Source: Paulownia fortunei (Eukaryota; Streptophyta; Magnoliopsida; Lamiales; Paulowniaceae). From it: 64,000 bases of DNA. Position 1 is the stretch's first letter, and each line of letters starts with the position of its first letter. Location of the stretch: contig CM033107.1 in the NCBI GenBank assembly GCA_019321725.1, forward strand, positions 17,475,445 through 17,539,444, given 5' to 3'. Shown one piece after another: positions 34,157 to 46,447 of this stretch. The notes beneath the pieces were generated by a model. The model ran no database searches, was not told the DNA's origin, and worked only from the letters and a program-made list of their open reading frames with translations. The position numbers were made by a program, and so were the translations under genes.

Positions 34157-34679
34157 TTTACATATAATAATAAAAATAAATACAACTTGTTTTACATAGT
34201 GAATAGCCATGAAGTGGACAAGCCTTTAACTTATGGTTGAATATGTAACACTAGAGACATATTTTCACTATGTACAATTTCAAGCTCCTTTTGATCTTGG
34301 CAGCACCTTTATAAATGGGCCTTGTGCTGAATCCTGGTTTTCACAAGTACTTTAGGATTTTACCAAGTAGTCCATAAGAAGCGGCCCCTCACTTCTCTAC
34401 TTGTATAGGTAGACTTATCAAAAATGTCCTTAACGCATTCCACAAATGCTATAAGTCTATTAAAGATTGTAAATCCAACTCATTCTTGTTATGGTAAATA
34501 AAGTGCATATATCAGATATAAGACTTTCAAAATAGTATCACCCCCACTATTTTAAGATATACAATTGAAATGTATCCCAGATTCCATTTTGTCAATGTCT
34601 AATATAGAATTGCCTTTTTAATTCTCATACATAAGGTGACAAATGTGTGGATTGTACCTTAAGATAGAGTTGGTTTCAA
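34157..34679. other. 3' non-coding part of the nested copia element
   Basis: Between the RNase H stop and the polypurine tract. No reading frame of note. Confidence 0.6.
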
Positions 34680-35527
34680 TCATGACATTGTTTTGAATGG
34701 TAAGAGTCTCATATCTCTCATGATCTTTGTGATCCTTTCTCCAGATAAGGATTTAGTTAGTGGATCAGCTAACATTTGACTCGTAGGGAGATACTCGAGT
34801 ACAATCTTCCATTCCTTAACCATATTTCTAATATGATTATACCTCATAGCAATATGTTTGCTATGTCTTGATATTCTCTCATTCTTTGTATTATAGATAG
34901 CAGCTTGGTTATCACAATACAAAGTAGTAGGACCTTTTTTAGGATTTATGAAAGGAATCGTTCTAAGGAATCTTCGAAACCATATAATATCTTTGCTCGT
35001 AGTAGACATTGTTATATACTCAGATTCTATAGAAGATAAAGCAACACAAGTTTGCCTCTTAGAAGCCCAAGCGACTATGGCACTATCAATAGTGAACAAC
35101 TAACCAGTAGTCGACTTAGAGTAACCGTATCAACTTCCCAATTTGTATCACTATAACACTCAAGTGTAGATGAACTATATTTATAGTTTAAGCCATAGTT
35201 CATAGTGAACTTCAAGTATCTAAGTACTCTCTTAAGTTCCTTCTAGTGTTCTTCACTAGGATTGCTAGTAAATCTACTTAATATGCCAATTGAGCACGCA
35301 AGATCAGGTCTTGTATGATTCACCACATACATGATGCTACCAATTATTTTGGCATATTCTTCTTGATTTATAGCTTCTCCGTTGTTAGAAACTAGCTTCA
35401 CATGAGGATCAAAAGGACACTTACTTACTTTGCAATCAAAGTAATTGAACTTTCTCAACACTTTCTCTATGTAATGAGACTGTGTTAATATAAAAGTTCC
35501 ATCTCTTTTAATAACTTTGACCCCCAA
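34680..35527 (-). pseudogene. RNase H of the nested copia element
   Basis: Two open pieces (35243-35527 and 34680-35099) give the connection and RNase H regions: RPDLACSIG, then WASKRQTCVALSSIESEYI with the catalytic Glu, YCDNQAAI with an active-site Asp, RHSKHIAMRYNHIR and LADPLTK. The reading is broken between 35100 and 35242, so RNase H is inactive as encoded. Confidence 0.85.
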
Positions 35528-36374
35528 ATACTTGTTTCAGGTAAATTTTGGTTTCATTAACACATGTCATATTTGAACCAAAAATAAGTAAATCATCAAC
35601 ATATAAAGTCAAAAGCACTTTATACTCAAGAGTAACTTTAGTAAAAACACAATTTTCTACCTTGCTACTCTTAAAACCAAAATTTTTAATTTCTTTCTTA
35701 AATTTCTCGTACCATTGTCTAGGTGCTTGTTTAAGACCATACAATGATTTATTCAATTTACATACTTTATGTTCTTTACCTTTAACAACATACCCTTCAG
35801 GTTGGTGTATGTAAATTTATTCTTCTAAATCACCATTTAAGAAAGCAGTTTTCACATCCATTTGATGAACCTCTAAGTTATAGATAGAAGCAATTGCAAA
35901 TATTGTTCTAATGGATGTAAATTTAGTAACAGGAGAAAATGTCTCAAAATAGTCAATTTCTTCTTTTTTACTATAACATTTGGCTACTAATCTTGCTTTG
36001 TACTTATCAATAGTACCATCTGGTTTAAGTTTCTTTTTCAAAACCTACTTACAACCAATAGGTTTAGTGTTTAGAGAAGGATCCACAAGGGTCCATGTTT
36101 GATTATAAAGAATTGACTTAATTTCATCATCCATGGCTCTTTTCCACATGTTCGAATCTGATAAAGACATAGATTCATGAAAAGATTTAGGATCCTCTTC
36201 TAACATATAAGTTAACATATCAGGACCAAAATTCTTTTCAATCCTACGTCTCCTACTCCTTCTCAACTCAACAGATTTATCATTTTCATCCTGATTTAAA
36301 TGTTCATCATTTCTAAATGTTCTAGCATGCATGCCTGAACTAGATGCATTTTGTAAGTCAGTCTCATTTAACAA
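35508..36374 (-). pseudogene. Reverse transcriptase of the nested copia element
   Basis: Open pieces 36045-36374, 35817-36041 and 35508-35756, separated by single stops. Motifs in order: KARLVAK, EVHQMDVKTAFLNGDLEE, LNKSLYGLKQAPRQWYEKF and LTLYVDDLLIFG with an unaltered YVDD polymerase box. The stop after LEE and one near 36042 prevent translation. Confidence 0.88.
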
Positions 36375-36388
36375 GTCATTATTAATTT

Positions 36389-37138
36389 CTAATTTATCAA
36401 CATCTTTACAGCCAAATGTTCATAAAATATAGCATGTGTAGCTTCAAAAACACTATTATCACTAAGCTTAAGAAATCTATATGTTTTACTAATTAAAGAA
36501 TAACCAATAAATGCAGACTTCACAGCTTTACTACTAAGTTTTGGCCTTTTCAAAGTTGCATCTAAAACATATGCAAAACAACCCCATACCTTCAAGTGTT
36601 TAAAGTTAGGCTTATGCCCAACTAACAACTCATATGGAGTTTTCATATGTTTCTTATTCACTATTCTGTTACTAATATAACAAGAACTTAATAGTGCCTC
36701 TCCCCAATAACTCATTGGTAATTTAGAGTGTATTAGCATAGCACTAACCATTTCCATTAAGGATCTATTTTTCCTTTCGGCTACTCCATTTTGTGGTGGA
36801 GTATAAGGAGTTGAAAATTCTCTAACTATACTATTTTGTAAACAAAATAATATAAACTCATTAGATAAATATTCGACACCTCTATCTAATCTTAATCTCT
36901 TGATCCTTAAATTGGTTTTATTTTCAAGTTCTTCTTTGAAAATTTTAAACTTATCAAAGGCCTCATCCTTGGTTCTTAATAAATGCACAAAAGTAAATTT
37001 AGAAAAGTCATCAATAAATGTGATAAAGTAACGTATTCCACCTCTAGTTACATGCTCTTTATTATTACATATATTAGTATGAATAAGTTCAAATAGACCA
37101 GTTGATCTAACTACACTTTTAAAAGAAGTTTTAGTCAA
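36389..37138 (-). pseudogene. Integrase core of the nested copia element
   Basis: 249 uninterrupted codons. The core reads ELIHTNICN at the first catalytic position, where the family has Asp (GAT to AAT). It then has RLRLDRGVEYLS with the second Asp and TPPQNGVAERKNRS with the catalytic Glu, followed by the usual C-terminal GCFAYV region. The length and order are normal, but loss of the first Asp should abolish strand transfer. Confidence 0.88.
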
Positions 37139-37253
37139 CTTAGATTATGCACAACATTCACAAGTATTCATAGATAAAGTACTTGAAACTTGGGAATAAA
37201 ATCACAACTCATCATACGATTCATAGCATTCATAGCATTCATACCAATATGTT

Positions 37254-37820
37254 CTAATCTATAATGCCATAAATCATGTTTCTCCATAAATCATGCTTCT
37301 CATGCTTAACATTATTAAAAGAATCAACAAAATAATAAGAACTAGTAATATTGTCTTTAATGTTCAATAAGTACATATTATCTTTAATGTTGCATTTCCC
37401 AACAAATGACCCATTCTTAGTTATGATCACTTTTTGGGATTCAAAGGCTACTTTAAAGCTATTTTCGTCCAACTTGTGGACTGATACAATGTTCTTCCTC
37501 ATAGAGGGGATATGATACACATTTTACAAAGTTAAAATTTTGCCCAAAGTAAGAGGGAAAAGCATGGTTCCTTTGCTCAAAACCTTACTAGTTGAAGAGT
37601 TGCCCATGTAGATAGTTTTTGCTTCTTTCAACTCCTTATATGTCTTGAACAAGTTTCTGTTTGGAGTGACATGACAAGTTGCTCCCGAATCCACCCACCA
37701 AGCAGAATCTATGTCCTTAACAACATAAATTTCGGTAAGGACAGCAACAAGATCACTCTCCACCAAGTTCGTTTCATCAATTTTCTTTTGTCCCTTGCGA
37801 TGACGACATTCCCTAGCCAA
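37254..37820 (-). pseudogene. Protease and pre-integrase of the nested copia element
   Basis: The frame 37524-37820 carries the aspartic protease site WWVDSGATCHV intact, then GNSSTSKV and GKG. A stop near 37521 separates it from the pre-integrase frame 37254-37520 (MYHIPSMRKNIVSV). Confidence 0.87.
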
Positions 37821-38640
37821 ATGATCGGGTTTGCCACAAACATAGCAAGGTCTCTCCTTCTTATTCTTCTTGGCATTCCTATTTTCATCATTATTGGTAG
37901 AATTTTTCCTCTTCTTGGATTTTTCTTAGTTTTCTTGGAATTTTCTTGAAGGTTCTTTTCTTTCACTTGATTCACATTATCATTCAACGAAGAAACCAAA
38001 CCATCCCTTTTAAGACTTTCAGTCTCAATTTGGATGCCCTGAAGAAGTTCATCCAATGAAATGGAATTCTTCTTATGTTCAGTTTCTTTTGGTAATCTTT
38101 CCATGAAGGTGGAAGTTTACCTATGATGGTAGAAACTTGGAAAGTCTCAGAAATGGGTTCACCCGCATCAGCACATTATGTTGCTATATCATTCAACCCA
38201 TTCACTTGATCAATCACAGGTTTAGTATCTACCATTTTGTACTCAACGTACTTATTAACCAAAAATAACTTATTGTCGTCATCTTCATTAACGTACCTTC
38301 TTTTTATAACATTTTAGATTTCTGCAGCAGTTTTGTGGACATGGAAGATGTTGAAAAAGTATTGTTTAAGGATTGTAGAATGGTGAATCGACAGATGAAA
38401 TCATCATCCTTCTATTTCTTGACCTTTTCTACAGCTTTTGCCTTTTGTTCATCTGATACCTCCTGATCAGTCAACTCCGTAGGATATTGTTGAAACACCA
38501 CTAGAATACCCTGGAAATTATGAGTAGTTATTCCATCTTCAAACATCAGCGCTTGTAGTTCAACCCGTTCAATCATTCCAGTTTGTCTCCATCATGCAAT
38601 TGTGATTTCACCAAAATAGACTCCATTGTAGGATGATTAA
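37800..38640 (-). pseudogene. gag of the nested copia element
   Basis: Several stops. The zinc knuckle CYVCGKPDHLAREC (CX2CX4HX4C, all four ligands present) lies near 37800-37845, followed by the protease. The upstream part has the DVIKRRYVNEDDDNKLF and KLPPSWKDYQ-like gag core words. The leader ends next to the 5' LTR, with a decayed primer-binding site (AAGGTATTAATC on the minus strand). Confidence 0.8.
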
Positions 38641-38651
38641 TACCTTAAAAT

Positions 38652-39485
38652 TGTTGACTCTATGTATGTAAAGTGGTTAATGGAGAATGTTTTACAAAAC
38701 AAAATCAGATATTCGAATAGGCTAGGTACACCTATAAAGATGTTTTCTTTAAGATATTAATTCCTCCTATTATGGTGTAAATGGTTCTCAAAGAATCAAC
38801 CTCCAGGATACAAAGCATATTTCCCAAAAATCCCAAAGTCACACTCCTTAGAATTTTTTTGCAGCAGAAATCACAAGTGTTTTATAAACTAGAAAAATAC
38901 AGAAAGAAAGGAAGAGAGAAAAACTCAAAGGGAAAATATATTTTAGTTAATATCTTTCTCCAGAATAAAAAAAAAGTATTTACATACTCCCAAATATTGC
39001 CTCAAAAAGGTCGAAATTTTGCAGAGGGGTGTGTTTTCGTGAAAAGACACCCGCTTGTTCAAAACTTAAACTGATTTAATTGTTAAGACGACAATTGAAA
39101 AAATATGCCTGTTGGAAACCAACCGAACTCATTACCCGCATCTTCCCTTCTTCTTCTTTATTTGTTTCTTTCTTTCTTTCTTTCTTATAATATTATATAT
39201 ATATATATATAAATATATATATATATACAAATTTAAAACTATGAAGTTATTTTGGTGTTTCGTCCATAATGAGGAGAAAGCTCCTCAAGCTTGATTCAAC
39301 TTTTCAAACTTGGACTTATTTATATACCTAAAAGAGCTCCAAAGTTCAATGTAAAGACAATGTAGGACAAGTGTATGAATATGTGTGTCTAGCTAAAATA
39401 ATGCTCTCAATGTGGGATGCAAGAATGCAACACAACAATTAATGTGGGATAATATTATTATATGTAAATACATCAATATACAATA
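38652..39485 (-). repeat. 5' LTR of the nested copia element
   Basis: Aligns with 33297-34144. Its outer end reads CAATA where the other copy has CAACA. Contains the same (TTTC)n and (TA)n tracts in shorter form. Confidence 0.9.
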
Positions 39486-39490
39486 GATGC

Positions 39491-40530
39491 ATATATTGGA
39501 CTAGTTTGTTAACATCAAATGTGTTAACAACAATGTCAGGGTGAAGGAGATATATTGTAAAACACCAACTAACTAACAAACCTATATGGCATCTATGAAA
39601 GAAGTGCTATCATGAAGTTTAAGGGAATGATATGTGGGAAACGAAGTTGAGATCGGCATGGACTCAAACATCTTAGTATGGACTAACAAAACTCGCACAT
39701 ATTTCTGTTGTGAAATAAAGAAGCCATGAGGAGACGCAAAACTTAATGCCAAGAAAATATGACAGTGAGCCAAAATCTTTAATTGAAATCGCTAAGCAAG
39801 CTGAGTAACAAATTTTTCAAGCAATTTCCTGTTATTTCATGTGACAATGATGTCATCGGCGTATACCAAGAGAAAGAGAACACAACCATTAGCATTAAAA
39901 ATGAATAGTAATATGTCAGAAAGCAAGTTGACGAACCCATTTTGGAGAAGGTATTGATGAAGTTCATTATTTTAGGCTCGAGAAACCTATTTGAGACCAT
40001 AAATTGCCTTCTTAAGGTGGCATACATGAGTAGGATATATAGGATCAGTGAAACCCGATGGCTGCGACATAAATACATACTCAGATAAGTGTCTTTGAAG
40101 AAAGGTATTATTGACAGCAAGTTGGTGATTGTGCCATCCTCGTGAGATTGCAATGCTTAAAATAACCTAAATGGTTATAGTTTTGACCACTAGACTGAAT
40201 GTCTTAGTGTAGTCAAGGCCAAGCCTTTAGTGAAAATCCTGCCACAAGGCGAGCCTTATATAAGAAAATGGAACCATTAGGAGAACATTTTATGTGAAAT
40301 ACCCATTTGCATCCAACAATATTTTAGAAAGAGTTTGATGGCACTAAGTCCGATGTGCCATTTTTAATAAGCACATTAAACTCTTTTATCATTACACGCC
40401 GCCATTCAGGAACTTTTAAAGCTTGCGAAGCAGGTATGTTCAATTGGCATGGAAGAAGATAGCATACTGGTAAGGGATAGTTTAATAAGTGGTTTGTGGA
40501 TGTTATTTTTTGCTCGAGTGACATGGGATG
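39491..40530 (-). pseudogene. Reverse transcriptase of the host copia element
   Basis: Minus-strand pieces: start of RT near 40440 (QALKVPEWRRVMIKEF), the middle 39779-40153 shifted among frames and the end 39582-39773 (PHGFFISQQKYVRVLL). Cut by the nested element at 39485/39490. Several frameshifts; no intact YVDD box was found. Confidence 0.75.
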
Positions 40531-40849
40531 AGTATTATTGGGGATGGAGGGTTGGGTGGGTTTAGATGATGGTTAGATCATAATAGAAGCAGAAAGAGTC
40601 ATAGATTAATAAGGGACATAGGTCATAATTTGTGCAAGGTAGATTGATGGTGCATCTGAATGAGCATGCTCATGCAAAGCCATACAAGATGGCGAGTGGC
40701 CATATGATATGGTAAGTGAGGGTAGTGAAGATAAGTGTGATAATCAGGAGGTATAATTCTCATTTGTTGGAGGACTGACATGTTAGTGAAGAGAAGTATA
40801 AGGGAAAATAGACTTGAAGGTAACATGACGAGAGATGAAGACACGATTA

Positions 40850-41983
40850 ATATCTAAGTCAAGACAACGATAAGCACTTTGAGACAATGAGTATCCATTG
40901 AAGAGGCAAGCCCTAGACCAAAGCTCTACTTTGTGTTGATTGTATGGTTTGAGCTAGGGATAACATAAACATCCAAACACAGGTAATTTTGCATAGTTAG
41001 GACGCACATGAAATATTTTTTTTTTAAATAAGACATGAGTTTAGTATGTGTGTGGGCATTCTATTTATCAAATACACAATTATGGTAAATGCATATGACC
41101 AAAAAGTAAGTGGCAAGGCAGCATGAGTGAGAAGGGAAAGACCAATTTCGGCTATGTGATGATAACGATGCTTGGAGACACCATTGTGCTCAGATTTATA
41201 TGGTGGTGGCGTAAAATGAGAGATACCATGATTTGCAAGAGTTTGCTTTAAAGCAGAATATTCTCCACCATTATCACTTTAGAATGAGACAATGGGTTTA
41301 TAAAAAAAAATCAACTAGAGATTTAAAACGATTGGATATTTCATGAACATCAGATTTATCTTTTTGAGGATATAACCACATATATTTTGTAAAATGATCG
41401 ATAAAATGCACATAATATTTATAACCATCTCTAGAAATAATAGAAGAACTCCAAACATCTAAATAAATGACTTCAAGTGGTTTTGTACTAAAAACAGCAG
41501 ACATAGTAAATGGTAATTTGTGTGTCTTATTACATTTGCAAGCCTCACAAGGAACTTTAATTTTATTTGAAGACAAAACAAATAATGCCTTAGAAGACAC
41601 AAGTTTATTGACTATTTTGGATAATGGATGACCTAAACAATGATATCAATCCGGAAGAGATGCTTTGACACTAGAAAAATCAAGAAGAGGAGGTGATTGA
41701 CGTTTGCATGGGACGACCATTCATAAACTCCATTTTTAGAATTGCCATGCATGAGTTGCGCCCCCATGCTGAGATTTTTCATAACAAACAAAGATGATTA
41801 GAACTCAATAGAGACTTGATTAGAAAGACAAAACTTAGAGATAGAAATCAAATTGTGTTTTCTATTAGGGGCACATAAAACTTCAGACATGAGAAAAGAG
41901 AAAGATGAAGTGGATAGGTGAAGAGAACGAGAAAGAGGAAATGGATAGGTGAAGAGAACTAGTAATGATTTAAAAGAAAACAA
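40850..41983 (-). pseudogene. Integrase and pre-integrase of the host copia element
   Basis: Frame 41298-41600 gives CEACKCNKTHKLPF (zinc-binding CX2C), then PLEVIYLDVWSS with the first catalytic Asp and YYVHFIDHFTKYMWLYP. The rest follows in broken frames. Frame 41798-41983 is the pre-integrase part (NRKHNLISISKFCLSN). Confidence 0.82.
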
Positions 41984-41989
41984 ATTGGT

Positions 41990-42641
41990 GGTGTTGGGTT
42001 TGGCAACATAGTGGGCAGTGATTGGGAGCTTTTGGTTTTTTGCAGCTTACTGTTTCAAAAAATGCTTCAAATTTTAGAAGCTTTTCATGAAGTTCCTCAA
42101 ATGATATGGCGGAGTCAAGAGCTCGGACAGTAGAGAAGAGATCCTTCAATTCGTAACCAAAGCATTCAAGATCTTGAGAGTAAGATCTTTAGGATTCTCG
42201 CATCTAACAACACTTTTGATGTGTTTGGGTTCCTTTCATTACAGTAGTGAGGATGTCTTTTAGATACATGATATGGCCTCTTGAAACTTACAGTAAATGT
42301 TGGCAAGAGTGGTCCAAGCATCATGAGCAATCTGAACCGATGCAATGAATGGAATTATTGTTGGGGAGAGACAGCCAATAATGGCATTGAGAAGCAATTG
42401 GTCTTGGCAGACCAAAGGGTTTAAGCTGGGTTTGGTGTAGCAACATCATTAATCATAATGATGAGTGGTGGACATAGTGTGTTTCCATTGATAAATCCCA
42501 TGAGATCATATCCAATATGAAGTGTATGAAATTAAAGTTTCCATGAGCGATACTTAGTGGCGGTAAGTTTGAAGGGAGCCTGTGCTGCAACATTGATGGA
42601 AACATTGGTGGTGGAAGGGGAAGAATTGGTGTTTTCAGCCA
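41990..42641 (-). pseudogene. gag of the host copia element
   Basis: The ATG at 42641 starts MAENTNSSPSTTNVSI, then TATKYRSWKL and, after a frameshift, FHTLHIGYDLMGFI, a copia gag N-terminus. No intact zinc knuckle was seen. Confidence 0.78.
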
Positions 42642-42667
42642 TGACAAGATCGTTAGAGCTCGGAGAA

Positions 42668-42679
42668 GCTCTGATACCA
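42668..42679 (-). other. Primer-binding site of the host copia element
   Basis: The minus strand reads TGGTATCAGAGC exactly, the initiator tRNA-Met complement, next to the LTR end. Confidence 0.92.
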
Positions 42680-42933
42680 TATAACATAAATGATCTGTTG
42701 CTAACAAGATTGATTTTATTCAATAAGGATGAAGTATAAATATACAAGGTGTAACTGACAACTTAGAAATGGGGATTACATATTCAAATAATAATTAAAG
42801 AATATATGCTAAAGATTAGGAATCAGCTAAAAGACTAAGATACAATCAAAAAGATATATACAATCTATACTAATATCAATAAGATATATATACAAATTAA
42901 ATTCAGCTATTTTTGAAAGGATTATCATCAATA
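42680..42933 (-). repeat. 5' LTR of the host copia element
   Basis: 254 bp. On the minus strand it starts TATTGATGATAATCC and ends TTTATGTTATA next to the primer-binding site. The U5 part matches 30405-30505. Confidence 0.85.
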
Positions 42934-42938
42934 CTCTC

Positions 42939-45900
42939 CAACTCAGTTTCATTCTTTACAAGCTTTTCCTGCTTGCTCATAATTTTTTATATGCATTTCA
43001 ACAGGCTAACAATTAAACCCACTTGTGTGTTGTACTTATTTGTAAATTATGCAAAAATTATTTTATAATTATTTTTATATTATTTAATTTATAATTGTGA
43101 CATAACTTAAAAATAACTATTAAAAAAATTAAAAAGTATATTGATAAATTATTAGGATTTTTTTATTTATACGACATTCCATTAATATTTATAAATAACT
43201 TTTGAATAATTTTTGTATTATATTTAAATATTATGAATATTTATTAAAAATAGAATATTATACGGATAAGTATAGATGCATGTGAAATATTTTACTTCAA
43301 AAGTATGGAGTATTACTTGGCAGTTCGGAATGTGTATGAAAAATAAAAGTATTTTTTAATTATTCATATATATATATATATATACGAGTATAATACGAGT
43401 TTTAACTAATAATGATTAAGAGTTTGTTAATCATATTATATTGTCATTTATTTATTCAACAAAATACACATTTATTTATATTTTGTATTATTATATCATT
43501 CGTATAATCAAATAAAGTATGCATAGTATTTATTAATAAATCAATTCATATTCAACAACGTATCACATTTTGTATTAATCATCTTATTTCTAACCCAACA
43601 AATTAAACGCCTACTTAATATATGACTCTTTAATTGATATATATTTTAAATAGGATACGTTTATATTGATTAAGAGAATGAGGTACAATGAAATGGACAA
43701 GCAACCAAATTACAGGGAAAGATTTTTTTTATTTATTTTTTACTCTTCTTGGGGTACTTGGAGGATGCGTTCGTGTATTTTGCGCCTATTGATTGATAGA
43801 ATCAGACGTATTATTTTATTTTGATATAGCGCCTATTAATAGGAATGATTTATTTTGATAAATTTGCTAATTATTGTAACTTATCCGATGAAATGCATAT
43901 TAAAGCATGCCTCTTTATGCCCCCATAATTCTTTTTATGTTGCTTATGCGCCGTCAATTACAAGATCATAAATTAAGAAAAAGTAGGAAATTGCTATGGG
44001 GTCAGGAAAAATACAAGTTCCCAAATATTAGGAAACATTACAAATAATTAGATTTTCAATAAACATTAAACGCACACCCCATATTGGACCATTTGGGTCG
44101 GTCCTTTGTAAAATCTTGCAATCATTATCTGTTATATTTTGACAAATTATACTTCCACCCCCTCATACCAAAGATATTTACATCCAAAAATACACAGAGG
44201 GCAAAATAGGAAGTTTATTCAAAATTTAGGCATTTTGCGTTACAAATACCAACATTGTCATGTCTCTATATATTTAACAAGGGAGGTCAATGTAATTATC
44301 ATTTTTCGAGGTTAAGGGTTGATGATTATCTTAATTACCAGAGAAAAGCCAAATTGTAAGTAACCCTAATATTTGCGTCCATAGCTTAGAAGAGTACAAT
44401 TTATTGTAAAAATTTTCCCAGTATTACCATACAATAACCTTATTCTCAAAGTGAAACAACCTTGAGAAAATACAAGCAAATGGAGAAGGTACAGCTAACA
44501 GTACATAGCCATAAAAATTAAAGTCTCAAGGCGTTTCCCTAGTCCATTTACTCAAGACTTATATAATCATCTATCTTGACTTTTTTATTTTTTATTTTTT
44601 ATTTTTTCCTTTTTAGTATTAGAAGCAGCGGTGGTCGTAGGATTTGGGAACAAAGGGAGCAAAGTCTAAAAACTACAATGAAATAACATTAATAATTGTA
44701 TACAAAATTTCATTTTGTTTGGCAATTTTTACCATGATATATTTCTAGAGAAAAATATTGATATGCAGTCAAAATTAACATTATGGATGAAATAGATCAA
44801 TCAATTTTTTTGTTAAATGAACTTTCATCTCATATATTGATCATCACTTAATTTCAATACTCACGACATATAATTTTTTCATGCAACTTATAGGCAAATT
44901 GGTTTCATATATTTATTAAAATTTAAATGACAAATTTTTAAGAATTAGAACTTAGTAACAAATATGTTTCCAATGTTTTATTTATTATAAACTTAATTTA
45001 CAATTAATAAACGAATTAAAAGTGATAAGTTATATATATCAAAAAGCATCGCAATCAATATAGTAACCTAGCACAATTGTTTTGTAATTGAAATACAACA
45101 AAGAACAGTAAGGAAATATAAAATTGGATCTATGATACTTTATGAAAATTTATGTATGAATAATCAATTATCTAGTAGAAGAGTGTTGGTAAACCTACAA
45201 AATGATTTTAACCCTATCTCAAGTTGACAGAGGGTAGAGAAAAAAGACATCTAGGCTTGAAACTGAAAAATAAAATAAAAAGGAAAGAAAAGAAAAAAGA
45301 AACCTATCCATGTTTATGAGGGACACAATGGGGGAAAAAGAGAAGGATCATTGTTTTTGAAATTTTTTATACATGAACGCATGCCACTTAGACGGAGTCA
45401 GAAATTTAGTTTTGAAGGGCAAGATTAATTTTTTTTCTTAAAGGCAATGTGCAAATAAATATTTTCAGGCATTTTTGTTATTTTTAAGGGGGCAATTTTT
45501 TTTGGCTTACATAGACTTGAGGGGAGTCGCGGGAGGCAACTGCCTTTCAAAAGTTTCAGCTCGATTTTTCGCAGTACCAAGTTGTAAGGATAGTTTCCCG
45601 AATCTTATAATACAAACAAAATTAAAAGAAAAGAGTGATTTTCAAGAAAAAAAAAATAAGGGTAAGTTACGAAAAATTATTTTTAAAATTTGACCTATTT
45701 ATAAAAAAATCTCACTATGTTTCAAAATTACAAATACATTACAAATTCTCCCTTGAAGTTTTTTTTTTATTTTATATATACCCCTCAATAAGTGTAATTT
45801 ATTAAATAAAAATAAATATGATGAGGTATTTGTAATTTTAAAAGTTAATTGAATTTTTTTGTAATCAAATTAAATTTTAACAGTAATTTTTGTAATTTAT

Positions 45901-46442
45901 CTAAAAAATAATAGAGAAGATGGAAAGAGAACTATTGAACTAGAGTGAAGTATAACTTTAAAATGGGCTGTCTCAAGATTGCCAAAACCCACAATTCTGA
46001 AAACATTATCAAAAGTTTCTTTACATCACAAATTCCCAACCCACCATCAAAGAACTATATTAAACTAAGTGAAAATGTACATAGAACAGCATTTCAAATA
46101 TTCCAATGTCACATCAGTTATGATCAAATGTTTCCTCACAAAGTTTTGATTATATATAGAGAATGAATCCACATTTTGCGAGTCCCAGAATGCAGAAACA
46201 TTACATAAACAGTGAAACAAGACACACTTAGTTATAATTTGTGACATTACCAAAAAAAAATTGCTTATATGATGATCTCATTCTGTAAGCTATAAGAAAA
46301 CTGAACATTTGCAACTCAAAATTATTCCAACAAAATAATGGCAACATATAGGATATGTTTTGAAGGAAGACGGATTTGTAAATGTAGAACATAGAATAAA
46401 TAGGCTCTTTCTCAGACCTTAGATATGAAAAGGCATCATAGC
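42939..46442. other. AT-rich intergenic region
   Basis: No gene recognised. It contains (TA)n at about 43368-43384, a T5A-type simple repeat at 44580-44610, and stretches (44140-44290, 45660-45900) whose style resembles degraded non-autonomous elements. Small frames such as 45945-46166 (73 codons) have no known motif. A minus-strand UTR could be present near 46000-46440 but cannot be supported. Confidence 0.5.
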
Positions 46443-46447
46443 TTACG

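Larger units (their letters stand above)
33297..39485 (-). mobile_element. Ty1/copia element nested in RNase H, best-preserved element in the window
   Basis: Two long LTRs (33297-34144 and 38652-39485) and the perfect duplication GATGC at 33292-33296 and 39486-39490. The interior on the minus strand holds gag with an intact zinc knuckle, protease DSGATCHV, a 249-codon integrase frame, RT with LYVDD and RNase H, in the normal copia order. Stops separate the domains. In the first ~122 LTR bases I count 13 differences between the two LTRs, mostly transitions, so the insertion is not recent. Confidence 0.93.
30405..42933 (-). mobile_element. Ty1/copia element (minus) carrying two nested insertions
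   Basis: 5' LTR at the right (42680-42933), followed leftward by a primer-binding site, gag, integrase, RT and RNase H, and a truncated 3' LTR at 30405-30505. Flanks are CTCTT (30400-30404) and CTCTC (42934-42938), a duplication with one change. The interior is collinear once two insertions are removed: 33297-39485 and 30839-33075 both land in RNase H. All domains carry stops or frameshifts. Confidence 0.85.

Noticed and set aside
45945..46166. 73-codon plus-strand frame as a gene
   Set aside because: No family resemblance and no splice or promoter context; left as intergenic.
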